DNA of 10,651 bases, from positions 1-10,651 of the forward strand of contig PWHX01000102.1 in NCBI GenBank assembly GCA_003555415.1. Direction: 5' to 3'. The translations under genes and the position numbers were made by a program. Under the pieces are notes generated by a model. That model was not told the DNA's origin. It made no database searches and saw nothing but the letters and a program-made list of their open reading frames with translations. This document shows positions 1-8,176 of this stretch, in pieces. Each line of letters opens with the position of its first letter. Position 1 is the stretch's first letter. The stretch is from Syntrophomonadaceae bacterium (GTDB lineage Bacteria > Bacillota > Dethiobacteria > SKNC01).

Positions 1-1
1 A

Positions 2-1501
2 GAAGGAAATGCTATAGCCCTGGCGGAAACACCCAATATAGATTCTTACCAAGCTAGATTTCCCTGTACACAATTAAGGGCCTGCGGAGAAGCCGTAGGG
101 CTACCCGAAGGACAAATGGGAAACTCAGAAGTAGGTCACCTAAACATAGGGGCCGGTAAAGTTGTGTACCAGGAGTTTACCCGGATAAACCTGGCGGTTA
201 AAGATGGGTCTTTTTTTGAGAATCCTGTCCTGATAGATACTATTCAAAAAGTAAAAGGAAACAATTCCTCCCTTCATCTTATGGGACTGGTTTCCGACGG
301 GGGGGTTCACAGTCATATAGAACACCTTTATGCTTTGCTAGAACTGGCCAAAACTCATGATGTTAAAAAAGTTTATATACATTCTATACTGGATGGTCGG
401 GACGTTCCTCCCGCCAACGCCAAAAAGTATATAATAGACCTGGAAAACAAAGCCAGGTCTATAGGTGTAGGTGAGATAGCTACCATTAGCGGACGATATT
501 ATGCTATGGACAGAGACCAGCGCTGGGAAAGAGTAGAAAAGGCTTACCGGGCTTTTGTTTATGGAAAAGGAGAGGAGGCCGCCAGCTCACTACATGCCAT
601 AGAAAAAGCTTATGACAGGGTGGAAACAGATGAGTTTGTGCTTCCTACCGTAATACTTAATCATGATGAAGAACCCCGGGGATTAATTAAAGAAGGGGAC
701 GGATTAATATTTTTTAACTTCAGGCCGGACAGAGCCCGTCATATTACCAGAGCTTTCGTGGATAAGAACTTTAAATTCTTTGATCGGGGACCCAACCCTC
801 CCCAGGTACATTTTGTATGTTTCACCCTTTACGACGTAACCATTGATGCCCCGGTAGCTTTTCCTCCGGATAATATAAATATAACCTTAGGCGAAACTAT
901 ATCCAGGGAAGGTTTAAAACAACTGAGAATAGCGGAGACAGAGAAATACGCCCATGTTACTTTTTTCTTTAATGGTGGGATTGAAGAATCTTTCCCTGGA
1001 GAAGACCGTTACCTGATACCTTCTCCCAAGGTTGCAACTTATAATCTCAAGCCGGAGATGAGCGCTTACGAAGTTACCGAAAAAGTAATTGAAAAAATCA
1101 GGGAAGATGTTTATGATTTGATTATTTTAAACTATGCCAATCCAGATATGGTGGGACACACCGGTTTTTTAGAAGCAGCTATTAATTCTATAAAAGTAAT
1201 TGATGAGTGTGTGGGAAAAGTTGTGGAGGAAGTACTGACCAAAGAAGGTGTTTTAATTCTTACTTCTGACCACGGGAATGCAGAGCAGATGCTGGATAAG
1301 GAAACAGGGCAGCCCCATACAGCTCATACTTCTAATAATGTTCCTTTTTACCTGATAAGCAAAAATTATAAAGCAAAATTACGGGAAGGTGGAACCCTGG
1401 CTGATATAGCCCCTACTATTTTGGAAGCAATAAATATAAAAAAACCCCAGGAAATGACAGGGGAAAGTCTAATTATAAAAAAATATCAGGAGGTAATATA
1501 G
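2..1501 (+). CDS. gpmI: 2,3-bisphosphoglycerate-independent phosphoglycerate mutase, 5' end outside window
   Basis: Interconverts 3-phosphoglycerate and 2-phosphoglycerate in glycolysis and gluconeogenesis, using two Mn ions and a phosphoserine intermediate. The frame is open from base 2, so the ATG at 116 is internal; 499 residues are visible. By alignment from memory with the Geobacillus enzyme, about 20 N-terminal residues, including the first metal-ligand Asp, lie left of the window. The nucleophile Ser is in GQMGNSEVGHLN (codon 125-127). Also visible are VHSHIEHL, the substrate-binding MDRDQRW and FRPDRARH, and the metal ligands in NPDMVGHTG, SDHGNAEQ and PHTAHTSN. The phosphatase-type core and the inserted transferase domain both appear complete. 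The gene ends on the base before the eno start codon, and the eno ribosome site lies inside its last codons, so the two are co-transcribed and probably translationally coupled. Identification is firm; only the true start is unseen. Confidence 0.97.
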   Translation, partial: EGNAIALAETPNIDSYQARFPCTQLRACGEAVGLPEGQMGNSEVGHLNIGAGKVVYQEFTRINLAVKDGSFFENPVLIDTIQKVKGNNSSLHLMGLVSDGGVHSHIEHLYALLELAKTHDVKKVYIHSILDGRDVPPANAKKYIIDLENKARSIGVGEIATISGRYYAMDRDQRWERVEKAYRAFVYGKGEEAASSLHAIEKAYDRVETDEFVLPTVILNHDEEPRGLIKEGDGLIFFNFRPDRARHITRAFVDKNFKFFDRGPNPPQVHFVCFTLYDVTIDAPVAFPPDNINITLGETISREGLKQLRIAETEKYAHVTFFFNGGIEESFPGEDRYLIPSPKVATYNLKPEMSAYEVTEKVIEKIREDVYDLIILNYANPDMVGHTGFLEAAINSIKVIDECVGKVVEEVLTKEGVLILTSDHGNAEQMLDKETGQPHTAHTSNNVPFYLISKNYKAKLREGGTLADIAPTILEAINIKKPQEMTGESLIIKKYQEVI

Positions 1502-2791
1502 ATGACAAAAATAACAGAAATTTATGCCCGGGAGATATTAGATTCTAGAGGAAACCCTACCATAGAGGTAGATGTTTATTTGACCAGCGGGGCATTTGGT
1601 AGGGCAGCCGTCCCTTCCGGGGCTTCTACGGGACAGTTTGAAGCTGTGGAATTGAGGGATGGCAATAAAAAGCGCTACCTGGGGAAAGGTGTCTTAAAGG
1701 CTGCAGAAAACGTGACAAATATTATCGCTCCTGAATTAGAGGGGAATGACGCTTTAGAGCAAAACTATATAGACCAGCTGCTAATAGATTTGGACGGGAG
1801 CCCTAATAAAAAGAATCTGGGGGCCAACGCCATTTTAGGGGTTTCTATGGCCGTAGCCAAAGCTGCTGCCGATGCCCTGGGTCTCCCCCTGTACAGGTAC
1901 CTGGGGGGAGCAAATACCACCACTCTGCCTGTCCCCCTGTTTAATATATTAAATGGTGGGGAGCATGCCGATAACAATGTTGACATTCAGGAGTTTATGA
2001 TTTTACCCGTTGGAGCAGCTAATTTTAAAGAAGGATTGAGAATGAGCGTTGAAGTTTATCACCAGTTAAAAAAAGAATTAAATGGAGAAGGCCTTAATAC
2101 GGCCGTAGGCGATGAGGGAGGTTTCGCTCCTAACCTGGTCTCTAATGAAGCAGCCCTGGAGATTATAATAGAAGCCATAAAAAAAGCCGGATATAAGCCT
2201 GGTGAGGATTTCTACCTGGCACTGGATGTGGCTGCTACTGAGCTTTATAGAGAAGGGTATTATCACCTGGCCAGCGAGGGACTTGAAAAAGATGCCGAAG
2301 AAATGATAGACTACTATGTGTACCTTATTAACACTTACCCTATAATTTCTATAGAAGACGGTCTGGACGAAGATGACTGGGATGGCTGGAGGCTTCTCAG
2401 GGAGAGACTGGGAGGGCAGGTCCAGTTAGTAGGTGACGATCTTTTTGTAACTAACCCTGACAGGTTAAAAAAAGGGATTGAACTGAAAGCGGCCAATTCT
2501 ATTCTAATTAAATTAAATCAAATAGGGACTATAACTGAAACGCTGGAAGCTATTGACCTGGCTAAAAAGAACGGGTTTACTTGGGTGATATCCCACCGTT
2601 CCGGGGAAACAGAAGATTATATAATCGCTGATCTGGCCGTAGCTACAGGAGCAGGACAAATTAAAACCGGGGCGCCATCTCGTTCTGAACGCCTATCTAA
2701 ATACAACCAGCTGTTGAGGATCGAAGAGGAACTGGATAACATTTCTATTTATGCCGGCAAATTAGAGTATGAAAGATTTGGTTTAAAATAG
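1502..2791 (+). CDS. eno: enolase (phosphopyruvate hydratase)
   Basis: Dehydrates 2-phosphoglycerate to phosphoenolpyruvate in glycolysis; cytosolic, Mg-dependent, and in many bacteria also a partner of RNA-degrading complexes. It is 429 residues, the normal bacterial length. Visible motifs are the mobile loop SGASTG (39-44), the acid/base Glu205 in GDEGGFAPN, and metal ligands Asp242 (DVAATELY), Glu285 (SIEDGLDEDDWDGW) and Asp312 (GDDLF). Catalytic Lys337 is in LIKLNQIGT, and substrate contacts are H365-R366-S367 in SHRSGETED and Lys388. All catalytic residues are present. The ATG directly follows the gpmI TAG and has AGGAGG at 1488-1493, eight bases upstream, which fixes the start. No intrinsic terminator is evident after it; 150 A/T-rich bases separate it from secG, so read-through is possible. 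Confidence 0.98.
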   Translation: MTKITEIYAREILDSRGNPTIEVDVYLTSGAFGRAAVPSGASTGQFEAVELRDGNKKRYLGKGVLKAAENVTNIIAPELEGNDALEQNYIDQLLIDLDGSPNKKNLGANAILGVSMAVAKAAADALGLPLYRYLGGANTTTLPVPLFNILNGGEHADNNVDIQEFMILPVGAANFKEGLRMSVEVYHQLKKELNGEGLNTAVGDEGGFAPNLVSNEAALEIIIEAIKKAGYKPGEDFYLALDVAATELYREGYYHLASEGLEKDAEEMIDYYVYLINTYPIISIEDGLDEDDWDGWRLLRERLGGQVQLVGDDLFVTNPDRLKKGIELKAANSILIKLNQIGTITETLEAIDLAKKNGFTWVISHRSGETEDYIIADLAVATGAGQIKTGAPSRSERLSKYNQLLRIEEELDNISIYAGKLEYERFGLK

Positions 2792-2941
2792 AAATAATGA
2801 AATTATAAAAAAAACTGGACAAAGTATGAAAAAAAGAAGGAATTATGACTGTCTTCTACGAATTAATCTAATGATATTGTATTTTAATTTAGAATGATCT
2901 ATGTACCCTGGAGTTTAATCTTTTAATAAGGAGGTGATTAG

Positions 2942-3172
2942 GTGGAAGTAGTATTGACTGTTTTATACCTGATAATATCTATAGGGCTAATTGCAGCCAT
3001 TCTCCTACAGACGGGGAACCAAGCAGGACTATCCGGAGCTATAACCGGTGGTGGTAATCAAACTCTGGGGGGGAAGAAAAAAGGTAAAGAAGAGCTGCTA
3101 GGCAAGGCAACTGCTTATCTGGCTGCTACTTTTATGATTTTCTCTATAGTTATTACAGTTCTACATGCTTAG
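2942..3172 (+). CDS. secG: SecG, protein translocase subunit
   Basis: Small auxiliary membrane subunit of the SecYEG protein-export channel. The 76 residues have two hydrophobic segments (about 3-22 and 53-75). Between them is the family's cytoplasmic loop, with LLQTGNQAGLSGAITGGG and the basic LGGKKKGKEE, which matches SecG's LLQ...GLSGAI.GG pattern closely. The start is GTG, chosen because a very strong ribosome site AAGGAGGTGA lies at 2928-2937. The position between eno and rnr (here with hppA inserted before rnr) is typical of low-GC Gram-positives. The 150-base gap before it has no terminator and no convincing promoter that I can see. Confidence 0.95.
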   Translation: MEVVLTVLYLIISIGLIAAILLQTGNQAGLSGAITGGGNQTLGGKKKGKEELLGKATAYLAATFMIFSIVITVLHA

Positions 3173-3261
3173 CTTTTTATCATTGTTAATGGTATTTTAT
3201 TATCGTTTATGCCTGTGCAAATTTTTAAGAAATTATAAGTTAGAGGAGGAGAGGAAGAATT

Positions 3262-5232
3262 ATGTTGGAAAGCTATATTATTTCAGCACCAATAGCAGGT
3301 GTTCTTGCTTTGTTATTTGCCATGTACTTAACTACAGTAATTAATAAAGCTGATCCTGGTAATGAGACTATGCGGGAACTTTCTGACGCTATTCACGAAG
3401 GGGCCATGGCCTTTTTAAATCGTGAATATAAGAGTCTCGCTGTTTTTGTAGTGGTTCTAATTGTCATTCTAAGCATATTTATTAATGTAGGAACAGCTGT
3501 ATCCTTCCTGGTGGGAGCTATAGCTTCTGGTGTTGCCGGGTTCATAGGAATGAAAATTGCCACCAGGGCAAACAGTAGAACTACCCAGGCTGCCCGTACT
3601 GGGATTAACGAGGCACTAAAGATTGCTTTCTCCGGCGGCAGTGTTATGGGGCTTTCTGTTGTAGGTCTGGGTACTTTAGGCCTGGGAATTTTATATTTTA
3701 TTTATAGAGATCCTGAAATCATTAACGGTTTTGCTTTAGGTGCCAGTTCCATCGCTCTTTTCGGCCGTGTAGGCGGAGGTATTTATACCAAGAGTGCTGA
3801 TGTTGGTGCTGACCTGGTGGGTAAGGTTGAAGCCGGAATTCCGGAAGATGATCCCCGTAACCCTGCGGTTATTGCCGACAATGTTGGTGATAACGTGGGT
3901 GACGTAGCAGGAATGGGTGCTGACTTGTTTGAATCCTATGTTGGTTCCATTATTGCGGCTATTACTCTGGGATTAGTATTTCACGGAACAGAAGGTGTAA
4001 TTTTGCCGTTTCTAATTGCAGCAACAGGTATTATCGCTGTTATGATAGGTTATTTCTTTGTCAGGGTTAAAGAAGGAGTTCGCTTGAGCTCAGCCCTGGA
4101 GCGGGGCACTTATGTGAGTGGTATTCTTCTTGTTATAGCTGCCTGGTTCTTGTCTAGAGCTACATTAGGGGCTGAAGAAGGAACAGGAGCATTTATTGCT
4201 ATTATAGCAGGTCTTATAGCCGGTATTCTTATCGGAAGAATTACAGAATACTATACTTCTGATCACTATCCTCCAGTCAGGCAAGTTGCAGCAAATTCCG
4301 TGACCGGAACCGCTACCAATATTATTGCCGGGTTGGCTTTAGGTATGAAATCTACCGCGCTACCCATTCTTGTAATTGTCATTGCTATTCTGGTTTCTCA
4401 CCATTTTGCCGGACTTTATGGAATTGCTATTGCCGCTGTAGGTATGCTGGCTACTGTTGGTAATACTATTGCTATCGACGCTTATGGACCTATTGCTGAT
4501 AATGCCGGTGGAATTTCCGAGATGGCTGAACTAGGACCAGAAGTTCGTAAAATTACCGATGAACTGGATGCCTTAGGAAATACTACCGCTGCTATTGGTA
4601 AAGGTTTTGCTATTGGTTCAGCTGCTTTGACTTCACTGGCTTTGTTCGCGTCCTATACACAGGCTGCCGGGCTGGAAGTAATTGATGTTGCCAGTGCTCC
4701 AGTTATTGCCGGTCTTCTAATTGGTGGTTTAATGGTATTTCTGTTCTCCGCTTTAACCATGGAGGCTGTTGGTAAGGCTGCCTTTATGATGATTGAGGAA
4801 GTTCGCCGACAGTTCAAGGAAATTCCTGGGCTGATGGAGTATAAAGCCAAGCCTGACCATGCCAGATGTGTGGATATTGCTACTGCAGCAGCCTTGAAAG
4901 AGATGATTATTCCCGGCCTGATGGCTGTAGCTGTTCCCATTTTAATTGGGCTTTTCCTGGGAGCAGAGGCCCTGGGCGGCTTGTTGGCTGGTGTTCTGGT
5001 AACCGGTGTGTGTATGGCTATTAATATGGCTAACGCTGGTGGTGCCTGGGATAACGCCAAGAAGTACATTGAATCCGGAGCCCATGGTGGTAAAGGAACA
5101 GAAGTTCACGCTGCAGCTGTTGTTGGAGACACCGTAGGTGATCCCTTTAAGGATACCCCCGGACCATCCCTTAACATTCTGCTCAAGCTTGTAAGTATCG
5201 TAGCCCTTGTTTTTGCACCAATTTTCGGGTAA
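3262..5232 (+). CDS. hppA: membrane-bound cation-translocating pyrophosphatase, K+-dependent type
   Basis: Integral membrane enzyme that hydrolyses pyrophosphate and pumps H+ or Na+ out of the cytoplasm, recovering energy from biosynthetic PPi. It is 656 residues with about 16 hydrophobic segments, normal for bacterial members. Pyrophosphate and Mg binding motifs are DVGADLVGKVE (180-190), DNVGDNVGDVAGMGADLFE (206-224), DAYGPIADNAGG (406-417), NAGGAWDNAKKYIE (591-604) and GDTVGDPFKDT (622-632). The signature GNTTAAIGKG (439-448) has Ala443 and Gly446 where K+-independent enzymes have Lys and Thr, which predicts K+ activation. GADLFESYVGS resembles Na+-pumping members, but I would not decide the ion from this. 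One small variation is Pro at 633 (KDTPGPSLN), where Ser is more usual. A G-rich ribosome site (AGGAGGAGAGGA, 3244-3255) precedes the ATG. A strong terminator follows 14 bases after the stop. Confidence 0.96.
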   Translation: MLESYIISAPIAGVLALLFAMYLTTVINKADPGNETMRELSDAIHEGAMAFLNREYKSLAVFVVVLIVILSIFINVGTAVSFLVGAIASGVAGFIGMKIATRANSRTTQAARTGINEALKIAFSGGSVMGLSVVGLGTLGLGILYFIYRDPEIINGFALGASSIALFGRVGGGIYTKSADVGADLVGKVEAGIPEDDPRNPAVIADNVGDNVGDVAGMGADLFESYVGSIIAAITLGLVFHGTEGVILPFLIAATGIIAVMIGYFFVRVKEGVRLSSALERGTYVSGILLVIAAWFLSRATLGAEEGTGAFIAIIAGLIAGILIGRITEYYTSDHYPPVRQVAANSVTGTATNIIAGLALGMKSTALPILVIVIAILVSHHFAGLYGIAIAAVGMLATVGNTIAIDAYGPIADNAGGISEMAELGPEVRKITDELDALGNTTAAIGKGFAIGSAALTSLALFASYTQAAGLEVIDVASAPVIAGLLIGGLMVFLFSALTMEAVGKAAFMMIEEVRRQFKEIPGLMEYKAKPDHARCVDIATAAALKEMIIPGLMAVAVPILIGLFLGAEALGGLLAGVLVTGVCMAINMANAGGAWDNAKKYIESGAHGGKGTEVHAAAVVGDTVGDPFKDTPGPSLNILLKLVSIVALVFAPIFG

Positions 5233-5245
5233 GGTTATAAATATC

Positions 5246-5277
5246 AAAGGCAGACAATTAAGTTGTCTGCCTTTTTT
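5246..5277 (+). terminator. intrinsic terminator after hppA
   Basis: A perfect 12-bp stem, AAAGGCAGACAA (5246-5257) with TTGTCTGCCTTT (5263-5274), encloses a 5-base loop TTAAG and runs into TTTTTT (5272-5277). It lies 14 bases after the hppA stop and should end that transcript, separating hppA from rnr. The AAA...TTT ends also make it usable on the other strand, but no minus-strand gene ends here. Confidence 0.93.
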
Positions 5278-5280
5278 ATG

Positions 5281-5309
5281 TTTTTAAATAGTAACAGTAA
5301 TGTTATAAT
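5281..5309 (+). promoter_or_regulatory. candidate rnr promoter, distal
   Basis: A perfect TATAAT lies at 5304-5309, just downstream of the hppA terminator, where an rnr promoter is expected. The -35 position at a 17-base spacing (TTTTTA, 5281-5286) matches the consensus poorly, so the call rests on the -10 box and context in an A/T-rich stretch. Confidence 0.3.
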
Positions 5310-5355
5310 AGGACTTACATAATCGGTTTTATTTACCAATAACAAAACAACTTCC

Positions 5356-5384
5356 CTGAAGAGAAATTTTACGGGTTGTATAAT
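5356..5384 (+). promoter_or_regulatory. candidate rnr promoter, proximal
   Basis: A second perfect TATAAT lies at 5379-5384, 42 bases before the rnr GTG. A CTGAAG hexamer sits 17 bases upstream, matching only three positions of TTGACA. Either this or the distal box could drive rnr; the sequence does not decide. The strong terminator upstream means rnr needs its own promoter in this interval. Confidence 0.35.
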
Positions 5385-5412
5385 TTTACGAAATATAGTT
5401 TAAATTAGGATA

Positions 5413-5418
5413 GGGAGG
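5413..5418 (+). promoter_or_regulatory. rnr ribosome binding site that sets the start
   Basis: GGGAGG at 5413-5418 is eight bases before GTG at 5427. An in-frame GTG at 5418 overlaps this site and so cannot be the start. This shortens the longest possible reading frame by three codons. Confidence 0.8.
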
Positions 5419-5426
5419 TGGTTAAT

Positions 5427-7544
5427 GTGTCAACAAAAGAGAAGATTTTAGCTTTTATGAGAAAAGAAGCTTATAAACCCTTAACTGCGGAAGAGCTGTT
5501 ATCCGTTTTTGATATTAAGGACAAAAAAGATGTTAAAAGATTTACAAAGCTGTTGGATGATATGGAAGCAGAAGGGGAAGTAATTAAAACCAGGTTTAAC
5601 CGGTACGGTGTGCCGGAAAGGATGGGTTTGGTTGTGGGGCGCCTACAGGGGCATCCTCAGGGTTACGGCTTTGTTATCCCACAACAGCAGGATTCTAGAG
5701 ACGTTTTTATAAGTGCAAATAATTTAAATGGAGCCATGCACGAAGACAAGGTAGTGACGCGGTTATTCAAAAATACGGAGGGGAAAAATTTAGAAGGTGA
5801 AGTTATCAGGATCTTAAAAAGAAGAAACAAATCTCTTGTAGGTACTTATGAAGCAAGCCGCCGGTTTGGGTTTGTTATTCCTGATGAAAAACGTATCCCA
5901 CAGGATATATTTATTCCTAAAGCAGTTTCCCTCAAGGCCAAAGACGGAGATAAAGTAATAGCAGAAATAACCAGGTGGTCGGAGAAAAGGAGGAACCCAG
6001 AGGGGAAAATTACAGAAATCCTTGGGCATAAGAATATTCCCGGGATAGATGTTCTTTCTATAATAAAAAAATATGAACTTCCAGAGGAGTTCCCTCCGGA
6101 GGTAACGGCAGAGGTTGAACAATTACCGGAAAACATAGACCCTAAAGAATATGAAGTAAGGAAGGATTTTAGAGATGAATTAATAATTACTATTGACGAT
6201 GAAGAGGCAAAAGATCTGGATGATGCTGTGTCCCTGATTAAAACAGACAAGGGTTATCGGTTGGGAGTCTATATTGCCGATGTGGGGTATTATGTTAAAG
6301 AAGGCAGTTTTTTGGATAGGGAAGCCTATCAGCGGGGTACCAGTGTCTACCTGGTTGACCGGGTTATTCCCATGCTTCCGCCAAAGATATCTAATGAATT
6401 GTGCAGCCTGAATCCCCATACCGATCGGCTAACATTGAGTGCGGTGATAGACCTGGATTACGAGGGTAAAGTGCTGGACAGACAGTTTCATACAAGCATT
6501 ATTAATATTAACGAAAGAATGACCTACCAAAACATTAATAAGATACTGGAGGAAAAAGACGGCGAGCTCAGGGAGAAATATAAAGACATTGTGCCCATGC
6601 TGGAAAACATGGAGCAGTTGGCCAAGAAATTAAAAGAAAAGAGGGAAAAAAGAGGATCCCTTGGTTTTGAATTTCCAGAAACTCACATAGAGTTAAATGA
6701 GCAGGGGAAACCAGTACTGATAGAGGAGAAAAAAAGGGGTATAGGAGAAAGCATTATTGAAGAATTCATGATTGTTTGTAACGAGGTGGTAGCGGAACAT
6801 TATTACAAGAGTAAGGCACCTTTTCTTTACAGGATCCATCCTGATCCTGATGAAGATCGGATATTGGCTTTCAGGGATTATATTGCTAATTTTGGCTATA
6901 CCTTAAAAGGTAGTCTAAAAAACCTTCATCCTTCTGTTTTGCAGAATATTCTTGAAAAGGCGGAAGGTAAAAAAGAGGAAATGATTATCCATACTATTCT
7001 TTTAAGATCTATGAAGCTTGCCCGGTATTCTGAAGTAAAAGAAAGACATTTTGGGTTAGCTTCGGAGTATTATTCTCACTTTACGTCTCCTATTCGCCGC
7101 TATCCCGATTTGGTTATCCATCGGGTAATTAGAGAGACTCTGGAAAATGAGCACTTATCTAAAAAAAGAGCCAAAAAACTAAAAAAGAATATGCCTGATA
7201 TTGCTGAGCATTCATCAAACCGGGAACGTACTGCTATAGAAGCGGAAAGAGAGAGTAAGGATTTAAAGATGGTTGAATATATGGAAGAAAGATTGGGCAT
7301 GGAATTTCCGGCGATCATAAGCAATATTACTCCCTTCGGCATGTTTGTTATGCTGGAAAACACTATTGAGGGCCTGGTCCATATTAGCAGCATGACTGAT
7401 GATTATTATCATTTTATTGATAAACAGTATTCTCTGATAGGAGAAAGAACAAAAAAGGAATACAAGATCGGGGATAAGGTCAGGATTTTGGTCAACAGGG
7501 TCAATAAAGAAGAAAAGAACATAGATTTTAGCTTAATAGAGTAA
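5427..7544 (+). CDS. rnr: ribonuclease R
   Basis: Processive 3'-to-5' exoribonuclease of the RNase II/R family that degrades structured RNA and, with tmRNA-SmpB, the mRNAs of stalled ribosomes. It is 705 residues. In order: an N-terminal winged helix (about 2-65), a first cold-shock domain (about 68-125, GYGFVIP and DVFIS), a second (about 138-195, RFGFVIP and DIFIP), the RNB catalytic domain (about 248-572) and a C-terminal S1 domain (about 625-703, TPFGMFV...EGLVHIS). Catalytic aspartates are D257, D263, D265 and D266 in TIDDEEAKDLDDAV. Later RNB motifs include RGTSVYLVDRVIPMLP and HFTSPIRRYPDLVIHR (551-566). The protein stops right after S1 and lacks the Lys-rich tail of the E. coli enzyme. 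GTG start chosen from the ribosome site. Being next to smpB and ssrA fits its role in trans-translation. Confidence 0.96.
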   Translation: MSTKEKILAFMRKEAYKPLTAEELLSVFDIKDKKDVKRFTKLLDDMEAEGEVIKTRFNRYGVPERMGLVVGRLQGHPQGYGFVIPQQQDSRDVFISANNLNGAMHEDKVVTRLFKNTEGKNLEGEVIRILKRRNKSLVGTYEASRRFGFVIPDEKRIPQDIFIPKAVSLKAKDGDKVIAEITRWSEKRRNPEGKITEILGHKNIPGIDVLSIIKKYELPEEFPPEVTAEVEQLPENIDPKEYEVRKDFRDELIITIDDEEAKDLDDAVSLIKTDKGYRLGVYIADVGYYVKEGSFLDREAYQRGTSVYLVDRVIPMLPPKISNELCSLNPHTDRLTLSAVIDLDYEGKVLDRQFHTSIININERMTYQNINKILEEKDGELREKYKDIVPMLENMEQLAKKLKEKREKRGSLGFEFPETHIELNEQGKPVLIEEKKRGIGESIIEEFMIVCNEVVAEHYYKSKAPFLYRIHPDPDEDRILAFRDYIANFGYTLKGSLKNLHPSVLQNILEKAEGKKEEMIIHTILLRSMKLARYSEVKERHFGLASEYYSHFTSPIRRYPDLVIHRVIRETLENEHLSKKRAKKLKKNMPDIAEHSSNRERTAIEAERESKDLKMVEYMEERLGMEFPAIISNITPFGMFVMLENTIEGLVHISSMTDDYYHFIDKQYSLIGERTKKEYKIGDKVRILVNRVNKEEKNIDFSLIE

Positions 7545-7556
7545 TTATCATGCCAG

Positions 7557-7572
7557 GTGTTATAAAGTGTTA
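7557..7572 (+). repeat. direct repeat GTGTTA x2 abutting the smpB promoter
   Basis: GTGTTA occurs at 7557-7562 and 7567-7572, exactly 10 bases apart (one helical turn), ending one base before the -35 box at 7574. The geometry would suit a regulator or UP-like contact. Hexamer repeats in A/T-rich DNA also arise by chance, so an operator role is inference only. Confidence 0.3.
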
Positions 7573-7573
7573 A

Positions 7574-7602
7574 TTGACAGTAACTTCAAATAGTGATATA
7601 CT
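7574..7602 (+). promoter_or_regulatory. near-consensus sigma-A promoter for smpB-ssrA
   Basis: TTGACA (7574-7579, perfect) is followed by a 17-base spacer and TATACT (7597-7602, five of six). TGA directly before the -10 makes an extended -10 element. Transcription should start around 7608-7610. This gives smpB and the tmRNA gene their own strong promoter after rnr, as expected for an abundant RNA. No clear terminator separates rnr from it. Confidence 0.85.
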
Positions 7603-7688
7603 CTTGAATGAAAGCAGTTAAGTCATTATATAAAAAAGAAAATCATGACCCTATTTGTCCAGGAAGGCAGGTAGGGTTTATTATTCCC

Positions 7689-7694
7689 GGAGAG
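7689..7694 (+). promoter_or_regulatory. smpB ribosome binding site
   Basis: GGAGAG at 7689-7694 is six bases before GTG 7701 and twelve before ATG 7707. The spacing favours the GTG. It argues against the in-frame ATG at 7608, which has no upstream ribosome site and lies at the predicted transcription start. Confidence 0.6.
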
Positions 7695-7700
7695 TTAAAA

Positions 7701-8165
7701 GTGAACATGAGCGAAAAAATTATAGCCCAAAACAGAAAAGCCAGGTTTGACTATCATATTGAAGAAATATATGAAGCAGGCATTGTTCTAAAAGGGACGG
7801 AAGTTAAGTCCATTAGAGAAGGTAAGGTTAATATCAAGGACAGTTTTGCCCGGGTTGAAAAAGGGGAGCTATTTTTATATAATATGCATATCAGCCCCTA
7901 TGAACAGGGTAATATCTTTAACCATGACCCTTTACGCACTCGAAAATTATTGATGCATAAAATAGAGATAAACCGGCTTATAGGATTAACAAAAGAAAAA
8001 GGTCTTACCCTGGTTCCCATTAGGCTCTATCTTAAAAATGGTAGGGTTAAAGTAGAATTAGGTCTGGCTAAAGGTAAAAGGACACATGATAAGAGAAAGG
8101 CCCTCCAGGAAAAAGCAGCCAAGAGGGAGATTGAAAGGGCTTTTAAGGAAAGGCAATTTGAGTAA
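7701..8165 (+). CDS. smpB: SsrA-binding protein SmpB
   Basis: Binds the tRNA-like domain of tmRNA and delivers it to stalled ribosomes in trans-translation. From GTG 7701 it is 154 residues; from ATG 7707 it would be 152, and both are normal SmpB lengths. GTG is preferred for ribosome-site spacing. Recognisable family segments are KIIAQNRKARFDYHIEEIY, the beta-barrel motif LKGTEVKSIREGKVNIKDSF, HISPYEQGN, and the basic C-terminal tail GLAKGKRTHDKR, which becomes a helix in the decoding channel when bound. The frame continues upstream to ATG 7608, but those 31 extra codons look unlike SmpB. The tmRNA gene begins 11 bases after the stop, so both come from the promoter at 7574-7602. Confidence 0.95.
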   Translation: MNMSEKIIAQNRKARFDYHIEEIYEAGIVLKGTEVKSIREGKVNIKDSFARVEKGELFLYNMHISPYEQGNIFNHDPLRTRKLLMHKIEINRLIGLTKEKGLTLVPIRLYLKNGRVKVELGLAKGKRTHDKRKALQEKAAKREIERAFKERQFE

Positions 8166-8176
8166 TATTATAATAT

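Noticed and set aside
2826..2897. 23-codon frame (MKKRRNYDCLLRINLMILYF...) between eno and secG
   Set aside because: No ribosome site before the ATG, no resemblance to a known leader peptide, and A/T-rich DNA gives such frames by chance.
4653..5069. Minus-strand open frames opposite hppA, rnr and eno
   Set aside because: Antisense shadows of well-supported genes, caused by codon bias; none has a ribosome site or recognisable domain.
8169..8174. Perfect TATAAT just before ssrA as a dedicated ssrA promoter
   Set aside because: It ends only two bases before the mature 5' G at 8177, so transcription would start inside the tmRNA acceptor stem. Co-transcription with smpB and processing is more likely.
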